From NCBI RefSeq assembly GCF_020536995.1, contig NC_068357.1, forward strand, positions 59,876,123 through 59,940,122: a stretch of DNA of 64,000 nucleotides, in the 5' to 3' direction. Made by a program: the position numbers and the translations under genes. A model generated the notes under the pieces. The model was given only the letters and a program-made list of their open reading frames with translations, had not been told where the DNA came from and made no database searches. This DNA is from Dreissena polymorpha. Its lineage: Eukaryota > Mollusca > Bivalvia > Myida > Dreissenidae. The first letter of the stretch is position 1; every line of letters begins with the position of its first letter. Of this stretch, positions 38,126-48,928 are shown in pieces.

Positions 38126-38851
38126 TCTTCAATTATGATCTATCAGTACTTCTAGTTGAATTTAACTCGAATTCAAACATTGGAGCAAAACAATAATGTT
38201 ACAAGATAAGAATTGATGCAAAGCATCAAAGGGCGTCGGGAATTTCAGTGTAAAAGGCACTCAGTGAAGTTACATGGAACGTTTTTTTTCTACTGTAAAT
38301 ACTAATATATTGGCCAATTATTTTTTTTAAAAAAAGGAAAATATGCTGGTATATCCATTATCAATGATTTTGTGTTATAACCTCCAAATAACCATTATCT
38401 ATGATGTCGTGTTATAACCTCCAAATAAACATTATCTATGATTTTGTGTTGTAACCCCCAAATATTTCATAGTTCATTTTATTTACATTGGTTTCCTCTT
38501 GTTTTTACTGGCATCAGTGTGCAGTTTTCATTAATGGAACAGAACTGTGTTGGTTTTAAAAATCTGCTGCATCTTGTAAGCGTAATTTCATATTGTTCTC
38601 AACTTCAAGGGGAGATGATTCTGAACATATTCTTACGTTGCTCATTTACGATAGGGGTTGAGTACTCATTGATATGAAAACACTGTAAAAGTTTTAATGT
38701 GTTTACGAACCCCCCCCCCCCCACCCTCTCACACATATATTTCATGGGCATAATAAAAACAAAAAATGGTTACAATAAAACAGCATATTTACTTCAACTA
38801 AAATGTCTACATCAAAACAAAAAGTTAACACAAATAAAATAATTTGATTCT
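38126..38851. other. Intergenic, with a ~49-bp repeat
   Basis: No gene seen. Two and a half units of gttataacctccaaataa and cattatctatgat at 38355-38460. A C run at 38710-38722. Confidence 0.5.
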
Positions 38852-38920
38852 ACTGGGGCTCGAACCTTGGGCCTCTCGCATGTGACGAGTGTTACCACTA
38901 CACAACGGAACCGATTGAAA
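38852..38920 (-). pseudogene. tRNA-like pseudogene
   Basis: On the minus strand: ggttccgttgtgtagtggta (A box), an anticodon-like stem ctcg...cgag, and B box aaggttcgagcccc. Resembles tRNA-Val but the acceptor stem pairs poorly and the loop lacks the expected U33, so probably not functional. Confidence 0.5.
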
Positions 38921-39917
38921 TCACCTAAGATATTAATAAGCTATTAATAGTCGGTTTTAATGTAAACCCGCAAGTTTAAACGCCTGATAGTGAGCGGGGT
39001 TAAAGGTCCATACCAAAGGGTCCACCACTTGCTGCGGCCTTCTATATGTGGTTCTTAAAAAAACCTGTAGGAGGACTTGATAGTAATGAGACTGGAGTGC
39101 TGTGATGGTGCTCCTCATTGATAAGCGTCTGCTTCCTTTATCAAGACTCATTATTACAATTAATGATACGTGTCGCGCTTCGCGCTCTATAGCGCCTTTA
39201 TTAGTAACTAGGTGGTTGCTAGGATAGTGGAACAAAGAAGTTTTGTTTTTATACAAAACCAGAAAGTTTCACCGGTTCGCGTATTTGCCCAGTCCCTGTG
39301 ATATTTTATTATTGCCCAGTCCCTGTGATCAGTTATTAATTCAAAGAATTAGCTTTGCATTATTGGCAATAAATGTTGTAGTAAATGTAATGGGCACAAA
39401 TGCAGTACTTATTTACACTTATTTACACAAAAAATCACCACTATGCAAGATATTTTGACAACAAAAATATATACATTGATCCGTAAAATAACTTCTCCCA
39501 TAAGCGAAAAAAAAACGTATTACATACTAGTCGCCGCACTTCAGTGCGACGCCAACAAATTCAAAGGATGAGTTAGCCAACAACCTAGTATACTAACTTA
39601 CACTTGCATTAAATGGAATTTATTATTTAAGTGCTACTTATACGAGGCAGGATTCGTTGTTTGTGTTGTTTAAACGTGCTGCCCTTTAAAAATAGTAGCG
39701 CTTGTTGGTGACCAAAGGCTTAAGAAGTGCTATTAAATGACCATTCGTAAACGTTCAATCGTCCATAATTACAAATGCTCACTAATACTTTGGAAATGTA
39801 TAGTCTTATTGATATATTTTGTTCATGATCGCCTTGAAGCAGAGTACATAATTTTGGAACCAAGTTGATGCAATACATACAACAGCGGAAGATTCACCTC
39901 TGACCTCTGAATAACTT
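38921..39917. other. Intergenic, nothing recognised
   Basis: Short low-complexity stretches and a repeated ttgcccagtccctgtgat (near 39286 and 39313). No coding exon recognised on either strand. Confidence 0.4.
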
Positions 39918-40198
39918 TGTGGGAGCAGTGGTAGGACGCTGGCTTAGGGATCGAGAGGTCCCGGGTTCGAATCCCGCCCTGACCACTGGAATTTTCTTGA
40001 GCAAGAAATTTATCCCACATCTGCTCCTCTCCTACCAGGTGTATACATGGGTACCTGTTAGGGACATGAGCCAATGTGCCGTGGCTGCATACTGCGCCAA
40101 GATGTTAACGGACGACTTATGACCCAGTGATCAGGGAAAAATGTAAAGCGCCATCTCGAGTATGAAAATGGCGCTATATAAATGTGGTATAAAAAAAA
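39918..40198 (+). mobile_element. tRNA-derived SINE, apparently full length
   Basis: Head with A box agtggtaggacgctgg and B box gggttcgaatccc. Body with gcaagaaatttatcccacat and gtgtatacatgggtacctgt. Tail gaaaatggcgctatataaat ending in an A-rich run. The gcgctatataaat tail type is common to invertebrate SINE/LINE pairs. Confidence 0.8.
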
Positions 40199-40551
40199 CT
40201 TACCATTGAACTCTGTCACCCTTGAGTTTATCTAGCGATCTATAGTGTGTATTGTATCTCATACATGTATCAATCCTTTGCATTTCAAACTGATCAGAAG
40301 GTCGCTGCAAGGTGCAAGGTCCATGATAAACGTTGTACGAACTAGTATTTGTTGTATATAGATAATAATAGTTTAAATACATTGTCCATGTTAGTGGTGG
40401 ATACTGGGATTTCATTACCGTAATTCGTATTGGGTCGTTGTTCGGTGGTGGTGCTTGTTTGTCTCCGTTTTAAACACACAAAAAGATGTAAATCATTTAT
40501 ATACCGGTAACCCCCGCCGTTGGAAAAGAGGCATTGTGCGAATAAAGCCCG

Positions 40552-40870
40552 ATGTATTCGAAAGTAGTCAGAAAAATGTGCAATTTAACGTGTAAAAAGG
40601 CCTCCATGTTAGTATGCGGCGGATTCATCATTCTCATGTTCACGCTCTACGCGCTGTTCTTCAACCACGGCGCCCCGGAGGATATCATGGTGGCCAACAA
40701 GGGCTCCCAGGTCAACCCCAAATTCAAGCACTACCACGATCGCGATCCCCATAAAATGAACGAGCTTGAGAAGGAAGTGGCGGAAGAGGAGCGCAGGGCC
40801 GCCCAACACTGGGACGAGTTCATCGCCAAGAACGACTTCGTGAATATAGGAGAGATTTACGATAACTGCG
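40552..40870 (+). CDS. ML-protein exon 1 (anchor and stalk)
   Basis: Starts MYSKVVRKMCNLTCKK, then the hydrophobic helix and stalk HYHDRDPHKMNELEKEVAEE, ending GEIYDNC plus one base. Donor gtatgc. GC content is clearly higher than flanking DNA. Confidence 0.87.
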
Positions 40871-43800
40871 GTATGCGTTTGGTTGTTAAATGCATGTTAG
40901 AAAGTTTTCATTATAAATGCAAAGGGCCCTTTAACAAAAAATAAGGGCCCTGTGTATAAATGCTGTTTGTTAACGGTTGAACTGTATCAACTATGGTAAA
41001 AAGTTACTAAAGCCTAAGAGTTGAAAGTTCGTTTTCAAAAGCAATTCTAAATGTTGCGGATGTCATTATAACTGTTAGTATGTCGAAATTCTGGCGCTAC
41101 ATTTTTTAACCAACACTAAATGTCACAAAATCTACTGACGCTCCGTGTTGCATCTGAAACGGTTAATTTGGCAACAAATTGTGCGACCTCTATATCACTG
41201 CAAAACGTGTGCAAACGAGTAAAATATTTGGTGATTTAAGAGAACGCTTTGAGTTTATTCGGCGACAAGTAACGCAATATTTAATTTTTGCTATATATTA
41301 ACAACATTCAAGGCATGCAATCACGACGACGATGCTGTTTTCGTTGAGATAACCACTGAGACGTGTTTGTTAACGTGGAACGTTAAAACTTTGGTACAAC
41401 ATACAAAAACTGTATTTCTTAATTAAACAACATTATATTATTATGTATATTATATTCAGTTAAGAGATATTTAATACGATGATCTTTACTGTGCAACAAA
41501 TGTTCATTTGATACAATTATTTTGAGTTTACAGACTTGACTTCATATTCTGCGATTATTATGCGAATAATATTTCAGTTTTTGTCTTTTGTTTAGCACTA
41601 GTTTAATAACGATATGTTTGTACTCTTCGTTAATGTCCTCTATCATTAATATTTTAAAAAAAGTATTCGTGCATTTTTCTCAAACGTTTGAGAACAGGTA
41701 TTGGTTCTTAATGGATAATCATAATTCAAAAATGGTAAAAAAATGAGGCGTGAGTAAACTTTTGTCGATAATTTGGAAAATACATGTATTACAATCAGAT
41801 CGTGTATAATTGGCAAAAAATATTAAAGCATGAATTGCACTTTCTTGCGCTTTGAGAGGTCCCTGGTTCGAATCCTTTTTATTTGTATTAAACTTTTCTT
41901 TATATTGTAATTGTTTAAGGTAATTCAAGATATAAACGATTTTTTAGTAAACATTTTTTATGAGATTTTTCTTAAATATGGCAATATGTGTACAAGTTTC
42001 TTTAATTTTGCCACGGGTGTTGTTGTCAGATGAGAAGGACCGGGTGATGATAGGTCGCACCATCATGCTACCAACCGTACACTGGGCCGGACTAAAGGGC
42101 GTCAAATCGCGTACCTTCATCAACATCACCCTCCGTAAGTAGTAGAATATCGTTGTAGCTGCTATGTTATTGTACGCTTAAACTTTTTCTCGACTTTGAT
42201 TGTCCGCACCCTGTCAACTATAAACAACAACTTCACCTGCATCAGAAGGAAATAAACTTTACTATGGCGAAAACATGCTCTCCAAACAGTGTGACACAAT
42301 GCAAAAGCACTATTCAAAATCACAAATAAGCCACAAACGCGCGAAAAAAAGGGATCCCCGCATTGAAACGGACAATGTGGTGTACCCCAAGGCTCAATCC
42401 TTTGACCCCTTCTTTTTCTAATTTACGTGAATGATATGTCAGCTGTGGTTAAAAATAAATTGTTATTATATGCTGATGATTCTGGAATCCTTGTTTCTGG
42501 TAAAAGTGTACTTGATGTTGAAAAGGCACTAACAGATGATATGAACTTGGTTAGCCAATGGTTGATCGACAATAAGTTGTCATTACACTTAGGTAAAACT
42601 GAGTCAATTGTGTTTGGGTCCAAGCAAAAACTTAGGTCACAATCTAGCATTGATATATCTTGTAATGGTACACCCATTGCTTCTACATCATCCGTTAAGT
42701 ATCTTGGAATTACCATTGACCAAAACCTTTCTTTCTGCTCAATGGCTGAGTCTCTTTTGAAAAAGGCCAATTCTTGGTTAAAATTCCTTTATCGCAAGAA
42801 AGATTTCCTTACTTTGCATACGAAGAAACTTCTTGTAATGTCACTGATTCAGTGTCATTATGATTATGCTTGTTCTGTTTGGTATAATAGTATAACTCAG
42901 TCTTTAAGAAATAAGTTACAAACCTGTCAAAATAAGTTAATTAGGTTTGTTCTTGACCTTGATTCTAGAGTTCATATTGACCAATCTCACTTTAAGTCCC
43001 TCAACTGGTTACCAGTTCACATGAGAGTAAATCAAATAATGTTATGTCATGTCTTCAAAATAAGAAATGGCCTTTTACCAGATTACTTGAGTGAACACTT
43101 TGTTTCCCAAGATTCTATGCATAATTACAGCACTAGGCTTAGTAAAAAGGGTGGGTATTGTTTACCCAAGGTCAAATGTCATGGTTCCAAATCCTTTTCT
43201 TTTAACAGCATTAAACTCTGGAACTCTTTACCTGAGTCACTCACAGAGGTCAACAGGTTAGAAGGCTTTAAGGTTGCCATTAAAAGTCATTAAATGAATA
43301 ATATTTAATTTTTTATATATGTGTATCTTTTCACTTTTAATAAGCAGATATTAACTTCGTCTTAGGTTTTTATTTTTAATAATTATTAGTTCATACTTCA
43401 TTACATACATTTTAGCAATATATTTAATTTAGATAATTCATGATACCTCATATCATCAAATTACAACTTACAAATATCTATGTGTTGGAATAATTGATAA
43501 CATTATCAATTGATATTAATTTCCAGCTCCTGTCATATTTTCTGAGCACTACTGTGATAATTAGTTTGATCTCTTTTGAACGGTGATATATATTTTTTAT
43601 TTCATTAAATAATTATTTTACTATGAACATAGTTATGTTTAAGGTCAACATAGTTATGTTTAAGGTCTGCCTCTTTTTGTCATGCCACCAATAATAAGGA
43701 CCACAATGGAAATAAGGGCTTGCTCTTTTTTGTGTTATCCTTGGTTTGGTGAGCATGTCATAGTTTATTGTACATGATATAGTTTTTAATAATTGCTTCT

Positions 43801-46330
43801 TATTTTATTCTATGTTATGTTGTGAACTGTGTATATGTCTATCTATAATGCTTATTATTCAAGAAGCTATCGAATGACGGTCGCATCTGGGAGTGTCAAT
43901 TCAAGAAAAAAGATAAACGTCACTTTGTTCTAACGCAAGAAATTAATTTGGAATTGTTGATGTTGCTGTGTTTTTTTTTTCTTTGAAAGAATTTCAGCTG
44001 CGCCATGATGCGCCCGAAATTCAATCGTTTGTTTTCCACTATTCAAATATGAGCACATGTGCGGATACGAGCTAATGCGTGTTATTAATTAAGCCGCGAT
44101 TCGATTATTCGTAGCAGACATTTGAAGATAACATTTCGGAAAAACAACAACAACGCAAAAATGTCCACTATATACTAGTATATGTCTGTTTATTTCTATA
44201 AATTTAGTTGTGTGATGAATTGTGTTGTATGTATTCGGTATTTATTAAAGTCTATTGGTTTTGAATAAGACGGTTGTCTTACTTAAAACGGCTCATTTAA
44301 TTTTAAAAGGTGTGACGTGACGTAGAAAATTTAAATTGTAACCTTACATTTGAAATCACTATATATAGTTCAAATCATAATTAATCTTCTTGACATGCTC
44401 GTGCAATAGTATTTAATCACGAACGGATCTTGATACGATTATATTTGTTGAACACCTTTTGCTAAACAATGTGTGTTTCAAGTAAAATGGTCAATGCCCA
44501 GAGCATTTTATTACGGTTAAGATTTTAACCCATTTAAGCCTAGTGGACTCTCCCGTCCTTCTAAATTGGATCAATTTATTTCCAAAATTAGGGATGTCTG
44601 GTATATTTATTTCTATTTTTAGAATATTTCTTACAGAATTTCGTATAAGCAAACAGTGAAAACCCTGATGAGACGCCGCATTATGTGGCGTCTCATCTGG
44701 GTCTACGCTGTTTGCAATGTCCTTTTTTCAGGACGCTAGGCATAAATGGGTTAAATAATTAAATGTTTGAATGTTTTATTTAATGTTCGCGTTTACCCGT
44801 AGCCATACAGAAATAAAATATACTACAACTACGTTTCAAGTCTACTTTGATTTATGGGACCTCAAACTAACCTTTTAGTATTTACGTGGTACCTTTTCGT
44901 GTGCGATAAACTGTATCGGTGTAAACATGTTATCGCCTGTTATCAGACGTGTTACTATGTTATCTAATACCCTAGCAGATACCAATTAACATTTGTTATC
45001 ACATTTGATCCACTCCCGCAATCAAACACATGAGCAATGAACATGTATATACATAATTGATAACCAGGTCATGTACGAAAACTGATTTATATACACCAAA
45101 ACCCCGGTTAGCGATATCCCGGCCGATTATTACATAATGTATAATGAAATATTAAATAATTTATATATATCTTCATTGATGTCAGCGTTTGTCCCGAACG
45201 ATTTATTACATTAGATTCACGTGTACTACTATTGCTTGTTGTCAAACAATAACAGATAGCAGAGTGGAAAGTTCTTTATTGATGGGAAAAGTTCCTATTC
45301 ATTTACCCATATCAGGGTACAGGATCAATGGGGTTCACCGGGGTTTACACACGGGCTGGACAGAATGTAGCCACACCATTAAGAACTTTATTTTTGGCAA
45401 ATATCTTAGTTTATTAAAATACATTAGCAGAAATTATTAGTGCATAAAATACATTTTTTCTTGCAGTTATTGCAGATATCTTAAGATTTAAGAATAAATC
45501 ATCTTTATTTATGTATTCATTTATTATTTATTCATTTTTTTAGTTACCCGTAGTTTATTATAATGCATACACATACTTAATCAATAAAAAATCTCCCGAC
45601 AAAACGTCATATTAAAGAAAAGATAGTTCGACTGTTATGTACTTGTATGGGGTTTTATCAGACGAGGAACTTACCGGCGGCAAGTTCTTTCTTGAAGTCA
45701 AGTATAATGGCAAGGACCTGTTCGCCCGCAACTGGGAGCTGTGCACGCTGGATGAGGATTATGATGACAGGGTGGTCTACTGCCCTTTTCTTGCACAGGA
45801 CTACTCCTTTGTGAAGGACCGCGACATCCCGGTGTACCTACCAAAGGTTAGTGTAGTTGACCCGCGCTCTGGGAAAACGGGACTTAATACTTTTGTGTAA
45901 AGTTTCGTCCCGGATTAGCCTGTAATCAGGGACGAAACTTTCCGCTTGTTTGGTATTTTTCGTTATGTACCGATAAACGTCCACTAAGAGAAAATCTAGT
46001 AAGGCGGAAAGTGTCGTCCATGATTAGCCAAGGCGGGCGGCACACGCTCATCTGGGACGACACTTTACGCACATGCATCGATGTCCGTTTTCCCGGAAAG
46101 AGGCTCATATATATACATACATGTATTACACAAGAAATCTACTCGCTTTTAACTCTAACAAGCAATTATAATTTCGCTATATATTGAGTGTCTTTACTTG
46201 CCAAAAGTCATTCTACGCAAACAGCGTTTTGATTCGTTCTCGTGTCCAGGGTCGTTACCAGACGAAGGGCTGGATTACAGACGTGAATGACGAGATCGTA
46301 GCGTGTGGATTCTCGGACTTCACCCTTTAA
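40552..46330 (+). CDS. Membrane-anchored ML-domain (NPC2/GM2A-type) protein, four exons
   Basis: Predicted 229 residues. A short basic cytosolic tail (residues 1-16) is followed by one hydrophobic helix (17-37, MLVCGGFIILMFTLYALFF), a charged stalk rich in Glu/Arg (about 45-95), and an ML beta-sandwich (about 100-229). ML signs: a start ending YDNC; a strand ITLHEELTGGKFFLEVKYNG; the Cys pair in WELC...VVYC; PVYLPKGRYQTKGWITD; and a final CGFSDFTL. Four Cys fit two of the family's usual disulfides. ML proteins bind lipids or lipid-linked sugars. Most are secreted after signal-peptide cleavage; here the helix starts 17 residues in and looks like a type II anchor or an uncleaved signal. The start is the first ATG before the helix; 5' UTR is not defined. 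All four exons join in phase (690 nt). The exact ligand cannot be told. Confidence 0.85.
40871..42029. other. ML-gene intron 1
   Basis: AT-rich. At 41850-41877 a plus-strand gaggtccctggttcgaatcc matches the B-box part of the SINE at 39918, probably a truncated copy. Nothing else recognised. Confidence 0.4.
42030..42134 (+). CDS. ML-protein exon 2
   Basis: Reads (D)EKDRVMIGRTIMLPTVHWA, then GLKGVKSRTFINITL. Acceptor ttgtcag, donor gtaagt; phases match both neighbours. Confidence 0.87.
42373..43293 (+). mobile_element. Truncated LINE (non-LTR retrotransposon) reverse-transcriptase fragment
   Basis: Encodes the C-terminal half of a LINE ORF2: cgvpqgsil, then a TGA where the family has a Gly codon, then PLLFLIYVNDM. 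It continues with the catalytic YADD box (LLLYADDSGILVSG), LGKTESIVFGS, KYLGITIDQNLSF, the thumb region and a C-terminal LWNSLPESL...FKVAIKSH. About 300 residues, open apart from the one TGA. The 5' two thirds (endonuclease, RT fingers) are missing, as usual for 5'-truncated LINEs. The CR1/L2-Jockey-like tail suggests that branch, but the clade is not certain. The 3' UTR probably continues to about 43850, with a 20-bp repeat (aacatagttatgtttaaggt) at 43626-43666. Lies in sense in intron 2 of the ML gene. Confidence 0.88.
43294..44524. other. ML-gene intron 2, unassigned part
   Basis: Contains the probable LINE 3' UTR and AT-rich sequence. No exon recognised. Confidence 0.4.
44525..44754. mobile_element. 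MITE family C, near-intact copy
   Basis: Ends ttaacccatttaagccta and taggcataaatgggttaa. Internal palindrome gatgagacgccgcattatgt ggcgtctcatc. Confidence 0.82.
45317..45500 (+). mobile_element. Partial relative of the 37196 DNA element
   Basis: caggatcaatggggttcacc and gtttacacacgggctggaca, then cttgcagttattgcagatat match the left half of the 37196 element. Lies just upstream of ML exon 3. Confidence 0.55.
45662..45846 (+). CDS. ML-protein exon 3
   Basis: Reads (H)EELTGGKFFLEVKYNGKDL, then NWELCTLDEDYDDRVVYCPF and FVKDRDIPVYLPK. Carries the family's GGKF..V.YNG and Cys pair. Acceptor ttatcag, donor gttagt. Confidence 0.92.
45856..46112. mobile_element. MITE family A copy
   Basis: Begins 10 bp after the ML exon 3 donor. 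Ends tgacccgcgctctgggaaaa and ttttcccggaaagaggctca. Arms gtttcgtcccggattagcct and ctgggacgacactttacgca. Confidence 0.82.
46250..46330 (+). CDS. ML-protein exon 4 (stop)
   Basis: Reads GRYQTKGWITDVNDEIVACG, then FSDFTL and TAA. Acceptor tgtccag. The G(K/R)Y...W.I.D..G...C...F pattern is the usual ML ending. Confidence 0.92.
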   Translation, partial: GRYQTKGWITDVNDEIVACGFSDFTL

Positions 46331-46335
46331 GAGAT

Positions 46336-46525
46336 GTGAGCCTCGCTCAGGGAAAACGGGACTGTGCAGTGCACACAGGCTATTATAGGACTACACTTTC
46401 CGTGTTTATGGACTTTTTCGTTTAAGGAAGTATTGCAGACGAAAATGCAGTAAAAGCGGAAAGTTTCGTCAGTGTGTAGCCTATGCTAATGTGCACATGA
46501 TTTCAGCCCCGTGTTCACATAGTGA
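46336..46525. mobile_element. Decayed MITE family A copy at the ML stop codon
   Basis: Starts six bases after the TAA (gtgagcctcgctcagggaaa acggg). Contains ggactacactttccgtgttt and gtagcctatgctaatgtgca. It therefore supplies the first 190 bases of the 3' UTR. Confidence 0.7.
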
Positions 46526-46817
46526 GGCAATGTGCGGTCTGAGAATACCAACATTACCGATAAAATGACCAGTTGCTGGATCTAATGACGTCGAATGTGA
46601 TGTCATTGTCTAATATTTGTATACTATTAAAAATAACTATGGTATTTTTATCATTTATCATCTTTGAGATATAGTGTGTTTCTTCTCGTAATTGTTGCGT
46701 AATTCTTGTGTTTTCGAATCATATCGTTACTATGGCGGAACTTATTGCGTTTTTATCATGACGTGAACAGTGCTGTGTGTGTGCATCATGAAAAGAGGTC
46801 CATAATGACAATGTTTT

Positions 46818-47089
46818 TGCATATGAGCCTTGTTCTGAGAAAATTGGGCAAAATGCATGCGCGTAAAGTGTCGTCCCAGATTAGCCTGTGCAGTCCGCAC
46901 AGACTAATCAGGGACGACACTTTCCGCTTTAATGGTATTTTTCGTTTAAATGAAGTACCTTTCCATCGAAAATCTAGTTTATGCGAAAGTGTCGTTCCTG
47001 ATTAGCCTGTGCGGACTGCACAGGCTTATCTGGGATGACACTTTATGCACATACAATAAGCCCAGTTTTATCAGAACAAGGCTCATATA
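46818..47089. mobile_element. MITE family A copy
   Basis: Ends catatgagccttgttctgag and cagaacaaggctcatat. Two well-kept arm pairs. Confidence 0.88.
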
Positions 47090-47588
47090 ATGGTTTTAAT
47101 ATAAATCAATATGTACGTGTTACCATTACCACAGTATCTTAAATTTGTCTGCATATTGTTTCCTTTTGGTTGTATATTATTATAGTACATGTAAATATGA
47201 GGAAATGCAGAGCAGTGACACATGCATGTCAATTAAAATAATATGGAAAAAAGAAGCAATACTTGTGCAGTGCAGTCGCAACAGGGCGCTAGTTTAAAAA
47301 GTATGTCCGCTCTGTTTTTCCTCGGTGGTCAAGCAATATCTGTGATAAATATATCCACATTGTCCCGCACATTGTACACTAGTTAACTCTATATTCTCGC
47401 AATGTCGTATTTCGCAACATAGTGTAGATACATATTTGTCACAAATCATATCTTTCAGATATGTGAAAAATATCATGCCATGTTTCACACGTGTCAACAA
47501 TGAAAGATCGCTCTTCACAGAGCCTTGTTTTTTTCGTAACATTTTTCTGTATCACATCAACGTTACTTTGTACATGTGGATTGAATTA
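47090..47588. other. Intergenic, nothing recognised
   Basis: AT-rich; no exon, RNA gene or repeat family recognised between the ML and Iroquois genes here. Confidence 0.4.
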
Positions 47589-47818
47589 ATTATACTACTC
47601 AAAATTTGCTAAGGATCACTTTTTATTTTCAGATAATATTCAATTTATTATAATTTAATTTCAATTGTTATTTTGCAGGTTTTGATATTAGAATGTGTGT
47701 TTTTGATTTTATTTTTATGTATTGATTTATCATTGATGCGTGATGCTGGCTGAGTGGGTGAACTTCAATTTACACATACTATAAAAAGTGATCCTTAGCA
47801 AATTTTGAGTAGTATATA
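47589..47818. mobile_element. MITE with ~35-bp inverted ends (mariner-like)
   Basis: tactactcaaaatttgctaa ggatcacttttta at the left is exactly inverted at the right (agtgatccttagcaaatttt gagtagta). TA flanks both ends. Internal sequence about 150 bp without ORF. The TA duplication suggests a Tc1/mariner origin. Confidence 0.8.
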
Positions 47819-48329
47819 TAGGCTACAACATATTGCTATGATAAGATTAAAAAACTTTGAGTATATCTTATATTTGCCCTTATGTACTCATTATTTAAAA
47901 CATGTTAATTAAAAGTTGTAAACATAAATGAATTTGCATAATTCGTTGATGTAACTTATAATATTAAAGTACCTTATAACATGAACGCAACAAACAATTA
48001 AGTTTTTTTCAATATTTTATAGTTTTTTATTGTTAAATAACAATATAATGGTTATTCTTACATTTATCGCATATAATAAATTATACAAACTATGCAAGTT
48101 ATGTAATATACAATTATCAATTCTTTCATATTCTTTAACTTGAATAACTATTATGAAATAAAAAGCAAATATAAATATTAACTTGCGGCAGTTCACTATT
48201 GTTGGTGCGATAGGTGCATACACATAATGTCGCGCTTTTCACCATTTCACTGAGCGGTAAATAATATTCGATTTACCCTGTATTCAACGTTAAAGAATGT
48301 CTACGGACCATTTTGCATATCATCAGTGT
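47819..48329. other. Intergenic / Iroquois 3' UTR
   Basis: AT-rich. A minus-strand AATAAA (plus tttatt) at 48026-48031 could be the Iroquois polyA signal, which would give a 3' UTR of about 300 bases. Tentative. Confidence 0.4.
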
Positions 48330-48928
48330 TCACAAATACTGTACAGCGGAAGGAGCCTCGGTATAATCCGTGCTACAAATGTAACCCGCGTGGGAAGCGT
48401 TCTGGTAGAGATACGAACTGTCGTTGCTTGGGTAACCGTGGTTATGGTACATGGAATACGTGTTCGCAAAGCCTTGGGGCGGAAGGGAATTCGGCCCTTG
48501 GGGTAAGGCATCAGTACTTTCTTGAATTGTCGATCTACTGGCCGGGTTTATGATTTCTGAAATTGACCATATTTTGGGTTTGTGAGAAATGTCCGACTTT
48601 CTGTCTGTACTTAAAACCGGAAGTGGTTTAGTTTGGAACTGTATGCTGCTCATCATTTCGGAAACGGACGGAAGACGGGTGTTCGTGTATTCGGGGCTCT
48701 TCGGCAGGCTCTCCGGAGAGCTGGCGGGCTCGGCGATTTCCGGTCCAGTGCGCATGTCCGGCGAGAAGAGACGCTGCACGCACTTTTTGGCGGGGCGCGC
48801 GACGAGCACATGCTGCTCCTCGGTGTCCGAGTGGTCCAGTTCTCGCGAGATGTCGGACTCGCGGGAGACGTCCGCCTCACTACTGGCCTGGGAGCGACTG
48901 GAGACACTTCCGCTGCGCTGACGGATCT
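48330..48928 (-). CDS. irx: Iroquois exon 5 (C-terminal, stop)
   Basis: Reads (E)[19 protein letters not shown] and on through [12 protein letters not shown] and [11 protein letters not shown] to SAVQYL and TGA. Acceptor attcag. Plus-strand ORFs over this GC-rich exon are shadows. Confidence 0.94.

Noticed and set aside
38852-38920. Functional tRNA-Val on the minus strand
   Set aside because: Promoter boxes are present but acceptor-stem pairing is poor and the anticodon loop lacks U33; kept as a pseudogene.
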